This document shows, one piece after another, positions 51,768 through 59,689 of a stretch of DNA of 64,000 nucleotides. Under the pieces are notes generated by a model. The model saw only the letters and a list, made by a program, of their open reading frames with translations. It searched no databases and was not told the origin of the DNA. This DNA comes from Streptomyces sp. NBC_00691 (lineage in GTDB: Bacteria; Actinomycetota; Actinomycetes; Streptomycetales; Streptomycetaceae): positions 5,744,501 through 5,808,500 of the forward strand of contig NZ_CP109007.1 in NCBI RefSeq assembly GCF_036226665.1. Reading direction: 5' to 3'. Positions within the stretch are counted from its first letter, which is position 1. Every line of letters begins with the position of its first letter. The translations under genes and the position numbers were made by a program.

Positions 51768-53138
51768 CTAGAGCTTGGTCCAGGCCTCGGTGAGCACCGA
51801 GCGCAGGATGCCTTCGATCTCGTCGAAGGTGCCCTGGTCGGCGATCAGCGGCGGGGCGAGCTGGATGACCGGGTCGCCACGGTCGTCGGCACGGCAGTAC
51901 AGGCCGTTCTCGAAGAGCGCCTTGGAGAGGAAGCCGTACAGGACGCGCTCGGTCTCCTCGTCCGTGAAGGACTCCTTGGTGACCTTGTCCTTGACGAGCT
52001 CGATGCCGTAGAAGAAGCCGTTGCCGCGGACGTCGCCGACGATCGGGAGGTCGTGCAGCTTCTTCAGGGTGTTGAAGAAGTTGCCCTCCTGGTCGAGGAC
52101 GTGCTGGTTCAGGCCTTCCTTGTCGAAGATGTCGAGGTTGGCGATGGCGACCGCCGACGACACCGGGTGGCCACCGAAGGTGTAGCCGTGGAGGAAGGTG
52201 TTGTCGCCCTTGTAGAAGGGCTCCGCGATGCGGTCCGAGACGATGCAGGCGCCGATCGGGGAGTAGCCCGAGGTCATGCCCTTGGCGCAGGTGATCATGT
52301 CCGGCACGTAGCCGAACTTGTCACAGGCGAACATCGTGCCGAGGCGGCCGAAGGCGCAGATCGTCTCGTCGGAGACGAGCAGCACGTCGTACTGGTCGCA
52401 GATCTCGCGGACGCGCTGGAAGTAGCCGGGCGGCGGCGGGAAGCAGCCGCCGGCGTTCTGCACCGGCTCCAGGAAGACGGCGGCGACGGTGTCGGCGCCC
52501 TCGAAGAGGATCTGCTGCTCGATCTGGTCGGCGGCCCAGCGGCCGAAGGCCTCGGGGTCGTCGCCGTGGATCGGGGCGCGGTAGATGTTGGTGTTCGGCA
52601 CCTTGTGCGCGCCGGGGACCAGCGGCTCGAAGGGGGCCTTGAGGGCCGGCAGACCCGTGATGGACAGGGCGCCCTGCGGGGTGCCGTGGTAGGCGACCGC
52701 ACGCGAGATGACCTTGTACTTGGTGTGCTTGCCCTGCAGCTTGAAGTACTGCTTGGCGAGCTTCCACGCGGTCTCGACGGCCTCGCCGCCACCGGTGGTG
52801 AAGAAGACCTTGTTCAGGTCGCCCGGCGCGTAGTCCGCAAGACGCTCGGCGAGCTCGACGGCCTTGGGGTGCGCGTACGACCACACGGGGAAGAACGCGA
52901 GCTCCTGGGCCTGCTTGTACGCGACCTCGGCCAGTTCCTTGCGGCCGTGTCCGGCGTTGACCACGAAGAGACCCGCGAGACCGTCGAGGTAGCGCTTGCC
53001 CTTGTCGTCGAAGATGTAGGTGCCCTCACCACGCACGATGGTGGGAACGGGCGAGTTCTCGTACGACGACATGCGGGTGAAGTGCATCCACAGGTGGTCG
53101 TAGGCGGACTTTGACATGTCACTTCGGGACTGGGTCAC
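51768..53138 (-). CDS. Class III aminotransferase (putrescine/omega-amino acid type)
   Basis: A 456-residue PLP enzyme of the omega-amino acid:pyruvate transaminase group. The Schiff-base Lys286 is in ITCAKGMTSG, Asp257 in LLVSDETICAFGR contacts the pyridine, and TTGGGEAVETAWKLA binds the phosphate. By its neighbours (Lrp regulator, aminobutyraldehyde-type dehydrogenase, polyamine-binding protein) it should transaminate putrescine or a related amine. GTG 53138 is chosen over ATG 53117 because relatives have seven to ten more residues before the KSAYDHLW motif and GGGGAA precedes the GTG. It lies directly downstream of lrp (3 bases), so the two are one operon. Confidence 0.88.
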   Translation of the reverse strand: MTQSRSDMSKSAYDHLWMHFTRMSSYENSPVPTIVRGEGTYIFDDKGKRYLDGLAGLFVVNAGHGRKELAEVAYKQAQELAFFPVWSYAHPKAVELAERLADYAPGDLNKVFFTTGGGEAVETAWKLAKQYFKLQGKHTKYKVISRAVAYHGTPQGALSITGLPALKAPFEPLVPGAHKVPNTNIYRAPIHGDDPEAFGRWAADQIEQQILFEGADTVAAVFLEPVQNAGGCFPPPPGYFQRVREICDQYDVLLVSDETICAFGRLGTMFACDKFGYVPDMITCAKGMTSGYSPIGACIVSDRIAEPFYKGDNTFLHGYTFGGHPVSSAVAIANLDIFDKEGLNQHVLDQEGNFFNTLKKLHDLPIVGDVRGNGFFYGIELVKDKVTKESFTDEETERVLYGFLSKALFENGLYCRADDRGDPVIQLAPPLIADQGTFDEIEGILRSVLTEAWTKL

Positions 53139-53140
53139 GA

Positions 53141-53632
53141 TTATCGAGTTCCCCACATATAGGTCTGCTTCTTGAGCTTGAGGTAGACGAAGCTCTCGGT
53201 GGAGCGCACGCCGGGGAGGGTGCGGATGCGCTTGTTGATCACATCCAGCAGGTGGTCGTCGTCCTCGCAGACGACCTCCACCATCAGGTCGAACGAGCCC
53301 GCGGTCATCACCACGTACTCGCATTCGGCCATGGCCGTCAGGGCTTCCGCAACCGGATCAAGGTCACCCTCGACGTTGATGCCGACCATCGCCTGCCGCC
53401 GGAAACCCACGGTGAGAGGGTCGGTGACGGCGACGATCTGCATGACGCCCTGATCGAGCAGCTTCTGGACGCGCTGCCGCACGGCGGCCTCGGAGAGGCC
53501 CACGGCCTTGCCGATCGCCGCGTAGGGACGGCGACCGTCCTCCTGGAGCTGCTCGATGATCGCCAGGGAGACGGCGTCGATCGTCGGGGACGAACCGGTT
53601 CCGGTTCTGGGTTCTGTGCTTCGACTGGCCAC
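53141..53632 (-). CDS. Lrp/AsnC family transcriptional regulator
   Basis: A 163-residue regulator. The N-terminal helix-turn-helix (about 18-65) contains RRPYAAIGKAVGLSEAAVRQ and the C-terminal RAM domain binds amino acids or amines. GTG 53632 is preferred to the longer GTG 53710 because it matches the family start and because a TTGAGC/TACATC promoter-like pair lies at 53677-53703, inside the longer reading frame. It is divergent from the aldehyde dehydrogenase and cotranscribed with the aminotransferase. It probably controls both, from the 200-base gap between them. Confidence 0.85.
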   Translation of the reverse strand: MASRSTEPRTGTGSSPTIDAVSLAIIEQLQEDGRRPYAAIGKAVGLSEAAVRQRVQKLLDQGVMQIVAVTDPLTVGFRRQAMVGINVEGDLDPVAEALTAMAECEYVVMTAGSFDLMVEVVCEDDDHLLDVINKRIRTLPGVRSTESFVYLKLKKQTYMWGTR

Positions 53633-53740
53633 GGGTTCACTGTGCACCGAGAATGTCGGTCTTGCAACCCCGGAGCGATGTAATTCGTTGTCGGCGGGCT
53701 CAAAACTCACGGAATCCGAAGTTGGAGAGGGTTGGGCCTG

Positions 53741-53768
53741 TTGAAAGCGTCAGCCGAGCGACTAGGCT
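53741..53768 (+). promoter_or_regulatory. Promoter of the aldehyde dehydrogenase gene
   Basis: TTGAAA at 53741-53746, a 16-base spacer and TAGGCT at 53763-53768 form a good principal-sigma promoter. It gives a leader of about 60 bases. The Lrp-type protein from the divergent gene could bind here. Confidence 0.7.
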
Positions 53769-53836
53769 GAGGTGTCTCGCCCATCGGGACAGCGCACAAG
53801 GACGTGCGACGACAGAACGTGACAGGAGGGGTGGCA

Positions 53837-55282
53837 GTGACCACCGAGCTGCGCCGGCTGCGTAACTACATCAACGGGGAGTTCCGCGACGCGGCCGACG
53901 GCCGCACCATCGAGGTGGTCAACCCGGCCACCGGCGAGGTGTACGCCACCTCCCCGCTCTCCGGCCAGGCAGACGTCGACGCCGCGATGGAGGCCGCCGC
54001 GGCCGCCTTCCCCGCCTGGCGCGACAGCACCCCGGCCGAGCGCCAGAGGGCGCTCCTCAAGATCGCCGACGCCTTCGAGGAGCGCGCCAACGACCTGATC
54101 GCCGCCGAGGTCCAGAACACCGGAAAGCCCGTCGCCCTCACGGCGAGCGAAGAGATCCCGCCGATGGTGGACCAGATCCGCTTCTTCGCCGGTGCCGCCC
54201 GGATGCTCGAGGGCCGTTCGGCCGGCGAGTACATGGAGGGCATGACCTCCATCGTCCGCCGGGAGCCCGTGGGCGTCTGCGCCCAGGTCGCGCCCTGGAA
54301 CTACCCGATGATGATGGCCGTGTGGAAGTTCGCCCCGGCGCTCGCCGCGGGCAACACCGTCGTCCTCAAGCCCTCGGACACGACCCCCGCGTCGACCGTC
54401 CTCATGGCGGAGATCATCGGCCAGATCCTCCCCAAGGGCGTCTTCAACGTCGTCTGCGGCGACCGTGAGACGGGCAAGGCGATGGTCGAGCACCCGACCC
54501 CCGCCATGGCCTCCATCACCGGCTCCGTACGCGCCGGCATGCAGGTCGCCGAGTCGGCGGCCAAGGACGTCAAGCGCGTCCACCTGGAGCTGGGCGGCAA
54601 GGCCCCGGTCGTCGTCTTCGAAGACCTCGACAGCGCGGCCATCGACAAGGCCGCCGAGGACATCTCCGTCGCCGGCTTCTTCAACGCCGGCCAGGACTGC
54701 ACGGCCGCCACCCGCGTCCTCGTGCACGAGTCCATCCACGACGAGTTCGTCGCCGCGCTCGCCAAGGCCGCCTCGGGGACCAAGACCGGTCAGCCGGACG
54801 ACGAGGACGTGCTCTACGGCCCGCTCAACAACGCCAACCAGCTGAAGCAGGTCACCGGCTTCATCGACCGCCTCCCGGCGCACGCCAAGGTCCAGGCCGG
54901 CGGCCACCGGGTCGGCGACAAGGGCTACTTCTACGCCCCGACCGTCGTCTCCGGCCTCAAGCAGGACGACGAGATCATCCAGAACGAGGTCTTCGGCCCC
55001 GTCATCACCGTCCAGTCCTTCACGGACGAGGCGCAGGCCCTGGAGTACGCGAACGGCGTCGAGTACGCCCTCGCCTCCTCCGTCTGGACCAAGGACCACG
55101 CGCGCGCGATGCGCATGTCCAAGTCCCTCGACTTCGGCTGCGTGTGGATCAACACCCACATCCCGCTGGTCGCCGAGATGCCCCACGGCGGCTTCAAGAA
55201 GTCCGGCTACGGCAAGGACCTCTCCGGCTACGGCTTCGAGGACTACACGCGCATCAAGCACGTGATGACCTCCCTGGGCTGA
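53837..55282 (+). CDS. Aldehyde dehydrogenase (gamma-aminobutyraldehyde type)
   Basis: A 481-residue NAD(P)-dependent aldehyde dehydrogenase. Glu251 in ELGGKAPV and Cys288 in FFNAGQDCTA are the catalytic residues; PWNYPMMMAVWKFAPAL binds the cofactor. The PuuC/PatD-like sequence and the aminotransferase neighbour suggest oxidation of 4-aminobutyraldehyde to GABA. GTG 53837 follows AGGAGGGG by six bases. It ends at a strong hairpin, and a substrate-binding protein follows. Confidence 0.9.
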   Translation: MTTELRRLRNYINGEFRDAADGRTIEVVNPATGEVYATSPLSGQADVDAAMEAAAAAFPAWRDSTPAERQRALLKIADAFEERANDLIAAEVQNTGKPVALTASEEIPPMVDQIRFFAGAARMLEGRSAGEYMEGMTSIVRREPVGVCAQVAPWNYPMMMAVWKFAPALAAGNTVVLKPSDTTPASTVLMAEIIGQILPKGVFNVVCGDRETGKAMVEHPTPAMASITGSVRAGMQVAESAAKDVKRVHLELGGKAPVVVFEDLDSAAIDKAAEDISVAGFFNAGQDCTAATRVLVHESIHDEFVAALAKAASGTKTGQPDDEDVLYGPLNNANQLKQVTGFIDRLPAHAKVQAGGHRVGDKGYFYAPTVVSGLKQDDEIIQNEVFGPVITVQSFTDEAQALEYANGVEYALASSVWTKDHARAMRMSKSLDFGCVWINTHIPLVAEMPHGGFKKSGYGKDLSGYGFEDYTRIKHVMTSLG

Positions 55283-55301
55283 ACCCCCGCCTGAACGCCA
55301 C

Positions 55302-55340
55302 GCGGCCCCGGCACCCCGGTCGACAGGGTGTCGGGGCCGC
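55302..55340 (+). terminator. Terminator after the aldehyde dehydrogenase
   Basis: A 15-pair stem with one G-T pair and a nine-base loop (55302-55316 with 55326-55340). It may only partly stop transcription, as the next gene shows no clear promoter. Confidence 0.75.
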
Positions 55341-55401
55341 GCCGCGCCGCTCGACGGAGCGTCCATTGCCCCGGCCGGTGGCCTGCCGCGATGCTGCACG
55401 G

Positions 55402-56592
55402 GTGAGAGCGACAGCCAGGAACAACATCTCCCGCCGGTCCCTGCTGCACGGCATCGGCGGTGCCGGGGCCGCGAGCCTCCTCGCCGCAGGATGCGGGGTC
55501 CCCGCCGCCTACGTCGACGAGAGCGACCGGGCCGGCCGCGACCTCTCCGCCCGGGACCGGACGCTCGACTTCGCCAACTGGCCGCTCTACATCGACACCG
55601 ATGACGAGGACGCCAGGAGGCGTCCGACCCTCGACGCGTTCAGGAAGCGCACCGGGATCGCCGTCCGGTACACCGAGGAGATCAACGACAACGACGAGTT
55701 CTTCGGCAAGATCAGCCCGTCCCTGATGAACCACCAGGAGACCGGCCGCGATCTGATCGTCGTCAGCGACTGGATGGCCGCGCGCTTCGTCCGCCTCGGC
55801 TGGGCCCAGGAGATGAACCGCGCCACCCAGCCGAACGTCACCGCGCACCTCGACCCGCAGCTCCGCACGCCCGCCTTCGACCCGGGCCGGCTGCACACCG
55901 TCCCCTGGCAGTCCGGGATCACCGGCATCGCGTACAACCGCAGGAAGCTCGGCCGGGAACTCCGCTCCACCAAGGAGCTGTGGGCCGACGACCTGCGCGG
56001 CAAGGTCACCCTGCTGTCCGGGCTCGACGAGTCCTTCGCGCTGCTCATGATGGGCCGGGGCGTCGACGTCACCCGGTGGACCGGCGACGACTTCCAGGCC
56101 CTGTGCGAGCAGATCGAGGGCCTCGTGAAGAAGCGGCACATCCGCCGCTTCACCGGCAACGACTACATCAAGGACCTGTCGACCGGCGACGTGCTGGCCT
56201 GCCAGGCCTACTCGGGCGACGTCATCCAGCTGCAGGCCGACAACCCGGACATCGAGTTCGTCGTCCCCGAGGAGGGCGCCGAACTGTGGGCCGAGTCCCT
56301 CATGATCCCCAACCTCGCGCACCACAAGACCAACGCCGAGAAGCTCGTCGACTACTACTACGAGCCCGAGGTCGCCGCCGAACTCGCCGCCTGGGTCAAC
56401 TACGTCTGCCCGGTGCCGGCCGCCCAGAAGGTCCTCGCGGACTCCGGCGACGAGGAGCTCGTGGCGCTCGCGGAGGATCCGCTGATCTTCCCGGACGCGG
56501 ACATGCGGGGCCGGCTCGCGATCGCCCGGGACATCACCGCGCAGGAGCGGCAGGACTTCACGAAGCGTTGGAACGCGATCGTCGGTCTGTGA
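55402..56592 (+). CDS. Polyamine ABC transporter substrate-binding protein, Tat lipoprotein
   Basis: A 396-residue binding protein of the PotD/PotF family. The signal has a twin-arginine motif SRRSLL (Arg11-Arg12) and a lipobox ending at Cys31 (LLAAGC). LDFANWPLYIDTD opens the mature part and DLIVVSDWMAARFVRLGW is typical for spermidine/putrescine binding. No permease or ATPase gene follows, so its partners are elsewhere, perhaps beyond the right edge of the window. GTG 55402 has no good Shine-Dalgarno sequence. Functionally linked to the amine catabolic genes upstream. Confidence 0.88.
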   Translation: MRATARNNISRRSLLHGIGGAGAASLLAAGCGVPAAYVDESDRAGRDLSARDRTLDFANWPLYIDTDDEDARRRPTLDAFRKRTGIAVRYTEEINDNDEFFGKISPSLMNHQETGRDLIVVSDWMAARFVRLGWAQEMNRATQPNVTAHLDPQLRTPAFDPGRLHTVPWQSGITGIAYNRRKLGRELRSTKELWADDLRGKVTLLSGLDESFALLMMGRGVDVTRWTGDDFQALCEQIEGLVKKRHIRRFTGNDYIKDLSTGDVLACQAYSGDVIQLQADNPDIEFVVPEEGAELWAESLMIPNLAHHKTNAEKLVDYYYEPEVAAELAAWVNYVCPVPAAQKVLADSGDEELVALAEDPLIFPDADMRGRLAIARDITAQERQDFTKRWNAIVGL

Positions 56593-56603
56593 GTTGGGGG
56601 GAC

Positions 56604-57134
56604 GTGACCCCATCTCGCTCGAACTCGCTCGCCACCTACGGACTCTTCCTCGCCTGGGCCGTCCACGACGCCGAGGAGCTGGCCCTCGGACCCCGCTGGC
56701 TCCGGGAGAACCTCCCGATGCTCCGCGAGCGGTACCCCGCTGTCCCGGAGGCGGTCTGGAAGGCCGCCGAGTCCGTCGACGAGCGTGAATTCGCCCTCGC
56801 CGTCGGGGTGATGGCGACCGCCGTCGGCGCCGCCGGCGTCGCCGGGGCCCGCACCGGCGGTCGATCCGCCTTCTATCAGGGGGCGTTGAACGGCTTCGGC
56901 CTGCACGGCCTCGTCCATCTCGCGCAGGCCGCCGCCGTACGGCGAGTGACGCCCGGCTCCGTCACCTCGCCGCTCGTGGTCATCCCGTTCACCCTCTGGG
57001 CGCGCGGCCGGCTGCGCCGTGCGGGCGTGCTCCGCCCGGCCGGACTCCGGGGGACGGTCACCGGCCTGGGGGTGGCGGCGGCCGCCACCGTCGTCTCGCA
57101 CGCGGTGGCACGCCGACTGGCCCCCTGTTTCTGA
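56604..57134 (+). CDS. HXXEE domain membrane protein
   Basis: A 176-residue protein with HDAEE at about 19-23, the motif that names the HXXEE family, and four to five hydrophobic segments. Function unknown; a metal-binding or enzymatic site in the membrane is possible. GTG 56604 follows a GGGGGG tract; an earlier GTG at 56589 overlaps the preceding stop codon as GTGA and could also be used. The next gene has a promoter within its last bases. Confidence 0.75.
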   Translation: MTPSRSNSLATYGLFLAWAVHDAEELALGPRWLRENLPMLRERYPAVPEAVWKAAESVDEREFALAVGVMATAVGAAGVAGARTGGRSAFYQGALNGFGLHGLVHLAQAAAVRRVTPGSVTSPLVVIPFTLWARGRLRRAGVLRPAGLRGTVTGLGVAAAATVVSHAVARRLAPCF

Positions 57135-57158
57135 ACGCGTTCAAGAACGGCGTACGCT
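57128..57158 (+). promoter_or_regulatory. Promoter with an internal TGAACGCGTTCA operator
   Basis: The perfect 12-base palindrome TGAACGCGTTCA (57132-57143) lies between a weak TTTCTG -35 and TACGCT at 57153-57158. The -10 ends six bases before ATG 57165, so the transcript should be leaderless. A repressor bound here would block RNA polymerase directly. Palindromes of this kind are typical of TetR-family operators. Confidence 0.6.
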
Positions 57159-57164
57159 GTCCTC

Positions 57165-57704
57165 ATGAGCGACTCGAACGGGCCGAGAGCCCTTCTCACG
57201 CGCATCCGCGTCTGGCTGATCGTCTTCGTCGTCTGCCTGGTCCTGAGCGGGATCACCGCGTTCCCGCTCGTCACCGAACTCCGGCTCCTCGACTCCTCGC
57301 TCGACGGGTGGGCGGCCCCCGTGGCCGACCTGATCCCGGGGCTCGCCGAATGGATCGACCGGGTGCGGGGCGGCCTGGAGACCGCCGACGCGCAGGCCCC
57401 GTACCTGCTCTACGGCACCGACTGGCTCGCCTTCGCCCACCTCGTCATCGCGGTCGCCTTCTACGGCGTCCACCGTGACCCCGTCCGCAACATCTGGGTC
57501 GTCGAGTTCGGCATGATCGCCTGCGTCGGCATCATCCCGCTGGCCCTGATCTGCGGACCCGTCCGGGGCATCCCCTTCTGGTGGTCGGTCGTCGACATGT
57601 CCTTCGGCGTCATCGGGATCCTGCCGCTGCTCCACGTCCGCCGGCTGATCAAGCGGCTCGAAGCCCTCACGGCACCGGAGCCCGTGCCGGCCGGCGTCCG
57701 CTAG
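57165..57704 (+). CDS. Membrane protein of unknown function
   Basis: A 179-residue protein with four hydrophobic segments (about 15-35, 83-100, 108-128 and 133-155) and a large extracytoplasmic loop between the first two. No family is recognised with confidence. It is read from ATG 57165 without a Shine-Dalgarno sequence. The operator in its promoter suggests tight repression. Its stop shares the CTAG at 57701-57704 with the stop of the convergent gene. Confidence 0.82.
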   Translation: MSDSNGPRALLTRIRVWLIVFVVCLVLSGITAFPLVTELRLLDSSLDGWAAPVADLIPGLAEWIDRVRGGLETADAQAPYLLYGTDWLAFAHLVIAVAFYGVHRDPVRNIWVVEFGMIACVGIIPLALICGPVRGIPFWWSVVDMSFGVIGILPLLHVRRLIKRLEALTAPEPVPAGVR

Positions 57705-58879
57705 TCCGGCAGGCCGTATGCCGAGACCATCACGTTCAGGGCGGTCGGGTTCATGTCCTGGCCCTTCGCGTCGGTGGAGTTGACGCTGTAGACGAGGGTG
57801 CGCGCGCCGTCGCGGGTGGAGGCGATGGCCGTGTTGTACCCCCAGCGGCCGCCGGTCTTGCCCCAGACCTCGCGGCCGCCGAGCCGCTTCATCGACAGGC
57901 CCGCGGAGTACGCGGCCGGGTCGCCGGACGACAGGTCCGCGACCCTCGGCAGGGTGAACATCTCCTCCAGGAGCGGCCCGCGCACCACCCGGCCCGCGAA
58001 CAGCGCCTTCGTGAACCGCTCCAGGTCGGCCGTGGTCGAGATCAGGTCACCGGCCGCCCAGCCGTCCGTCACCCCCCACACCGAGACGTCCCGCGGACCG
58101 GTCGTCCCGTCGTCGAGCCGCATGGTCTGGTAGCCGTGGTTGTACGGGCCGGCGATCCCGGCGGCCTCACCGGGGAGATACGTGTCCCGCAGCCCCAGCG
58201 GGCGCAGGATCCGCCGTTCCACCTGGTGCTCGTAGGAGTCGCCCGTCACCCGCTCCACGATCAGACCGGCGATCGTGTAGCCGATGTTGAGGTAGTGCTG
58301 CCTCGTGCCGGGCCGGAACTCGCGCGGCTTCGCCGTCGCCGAGCGGACCATGGCCTCCGGGCTGTGGACGTCGAAGCGGTGGGCGTACCACTCCTCCACC
58401 GTGTCGCCGACGGCGAGATCGGCCGGCGGGATGCCGTGGGTGTGGTTCAGGAGCTGGCGCACGGTCACCGTGGCGTACCGGGCGGGGATCAGCTCCGGCA
58501 GGTACGAGCGGGCCGTGCGGTCCAGGTCGATCCGGCGCTCGGACGCCAGCTGGAGGACTGCCGCCGCTGTGAAGACCTTCGTCACCGAGCCGGCCCGGAA
58601 GCGGGCGGCCGGATCCGCCGGGGCGCCGGACGTCAGGTCGTGGACGCCCGAACTGCCCTGCCAGGAACCCTCGGTGCCGCCGACCCTGACGAGCGCGGCC
58701 GTGGCGTCGGCCCGGGGGAGCCCGGCGATCGCCGCGCTCAGGTCGGGGTTCGCGGGCCGGGTGGCAGACGCGGCCGACGGGGCCGCCCGGGGCGTCGCGA
58801 AGGCCGGGGTCAGGGCCGGGCCCGTCGCGATCCCCAGGACCAGGGCGGCGGCGAGCAGGGTGCGGGTGGACGATCTCAT
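57701..58879 (-). CDS. Serine hydrolase of the beta-lactamase/D-Ala-D-Ala carboxypeptidase fold
   Basis: A 392-residue secreted enzyme. The signal peptide covers about residues 1-29 (ending AFA). The class C/DD-peptidase motifs are SVTK (Ser98, Lys101), YLN (Tyr196, Asn198) and KTG in WGKTGGRWG. It probably acts on cell-wall D-Ala peptides or esters; beta-lactam hydrolysis is not shown. ATG 58879 has GGAG six bases upstream; the in-frame TTG two codons earlier is rejected. It lies 96 bases downstream of a response regulator gene on the same strand. Confidence 0.88.
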   Translation of the reverse strand: MRSSTRTLLAAALVLGIATGPALTPAFATPRAAPSAASATRPANPDLSAAIAGLPRADATAALVRVGGTEGSWQGSSGVHDLTSGAPADPAARFRAGSVTKVFTAAAVLQLASERRIDLDRTARSYLPELIPARYATVTVRQLLNHTHGIPPADLAVGDTVEEWYAHRFDVHSPEAMVRSATAKPREFRPGTRQHYLNIGYTIAGLIVERVTGDSYEHQVERRILRPLGLRDTYLPGEAAGIAGPYNHGYQTMRLDDGTTGPRDVSVWGVTDGWAAGDLISTTADLERFTKALFAGRVVRGPLLEEMFTLPRVADLSSGDPAAYSAGLSMKRLGGREVWGKTGGRWGYNTAIASTRDGARTLVYSVNSTDAKGQDMNPTALNVMVSAYGLPD

Positions 58880-58975
58880 GGTCAACTCCGTTGGTGTGAG
58901 CCGTTGTTCTCGATGGCTCCATCCTGCTGACCTGCGGCGATCGGCGGATCGCCCGCACCGGCGGTCTTCCGCCGG

Positions 58976-59689
58976 TCAGTTCCTCGCCGACACGGGGGAG
59001 GGGCCGGGCCCCTCGCCTCCCCCTGGCGGGGGAGAGCCCGCCGCGACCAGGCCCGTCTCGTACGCGCAGATCACGGCCTGGATCCGGTCCCGCAGGCCGA
59101 GCTTGGCGAGCACGTTCCCCACGTGGGTCTTCACCGTGTGGTCGCTGACCACCAGTTCGGCCGCGATCTCCGCGTTGGAGAGCCCGCGCGCGAGCAGCAG
59201 CAGCGTCTCCCGTTCCCGGACCGTCAGTACGCCCAGCCGCGGGTCGGGGGAGGTCCTGCGCGGGCCGCCCGCGGTGTACTGCTCCACCAGACGACGGGCC
59301 ACGGACGGCGCGAGCAGCGAGTCGCCCGCCGCCACCACCCGTACCGCGTGCACCAGATCGTCACGGCGTACGTCCTTGAGGAGGAAGCCGCTCGCGCCCG
59401 CGTGCAGCGCCTCGTACACATACGCGTCGGTGTCGAAGGTCGTCAGGATCACCGTCCGGCAGCCGGTGTGCGCGCTGATCTCCCGGCAGGCCTCGATGCC
59501 GTCGGTACCGGGCATCCGGATGTCGAGCAGCGCCACGTCCGGGGCGTGCCGGCGCACCGCCTCGACGGCCTCGGCGCCGTCCCCGGCCTCGGCCACCACC
59601 TCGATGTCCGGCTGTGCGTCGAGGATCATCGCGAAGCCGCTGCGGACCAGTTCCTGGTCGTCCGCGACCACCACCCGGATCGTCGTCAT
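58976..59689 (-). CDS. NarL/LuxR-type response regulator
   Basis: A 237-residue two-component regulator. Receiver residues are Asp10, Asp11 and the phosphorylation site Asp56 in ALLDIRMPG. The C-terminal LuxR helix-turn-helix reads LTVRERETLLLLARGLSNAE and VSDHTVKTHVGNVLAKL. The last 25 residues are Gly/Pro-rich. The ATG overlaps the kinase stop codon as ATGA. Targets are unknown; the adjacent beta-lactamase-fold gene is a candidate. Confidence 0.93.
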   Translation of the reverse strand: MTTIRVVVADDQELVRSGFAMILDAQPDIEVVAEAGDGAEAVEAVRRHAPDVALLDIRMPGTDGIEACREISAHTGCRTVILTTFDTDAYVYEALHAGASGFLLKDVRRDDLVHAVRVVAAGDSLLAPSVARRLVEQYTAGGPRRTSPDPRLGVLTVRERETLLLLARGLSNAEIAAELVVSDHTVKTHVGNVLAKLGLRDRIQAVICAYETGLVAAGSPPPGGGEGPGPSPVSARN

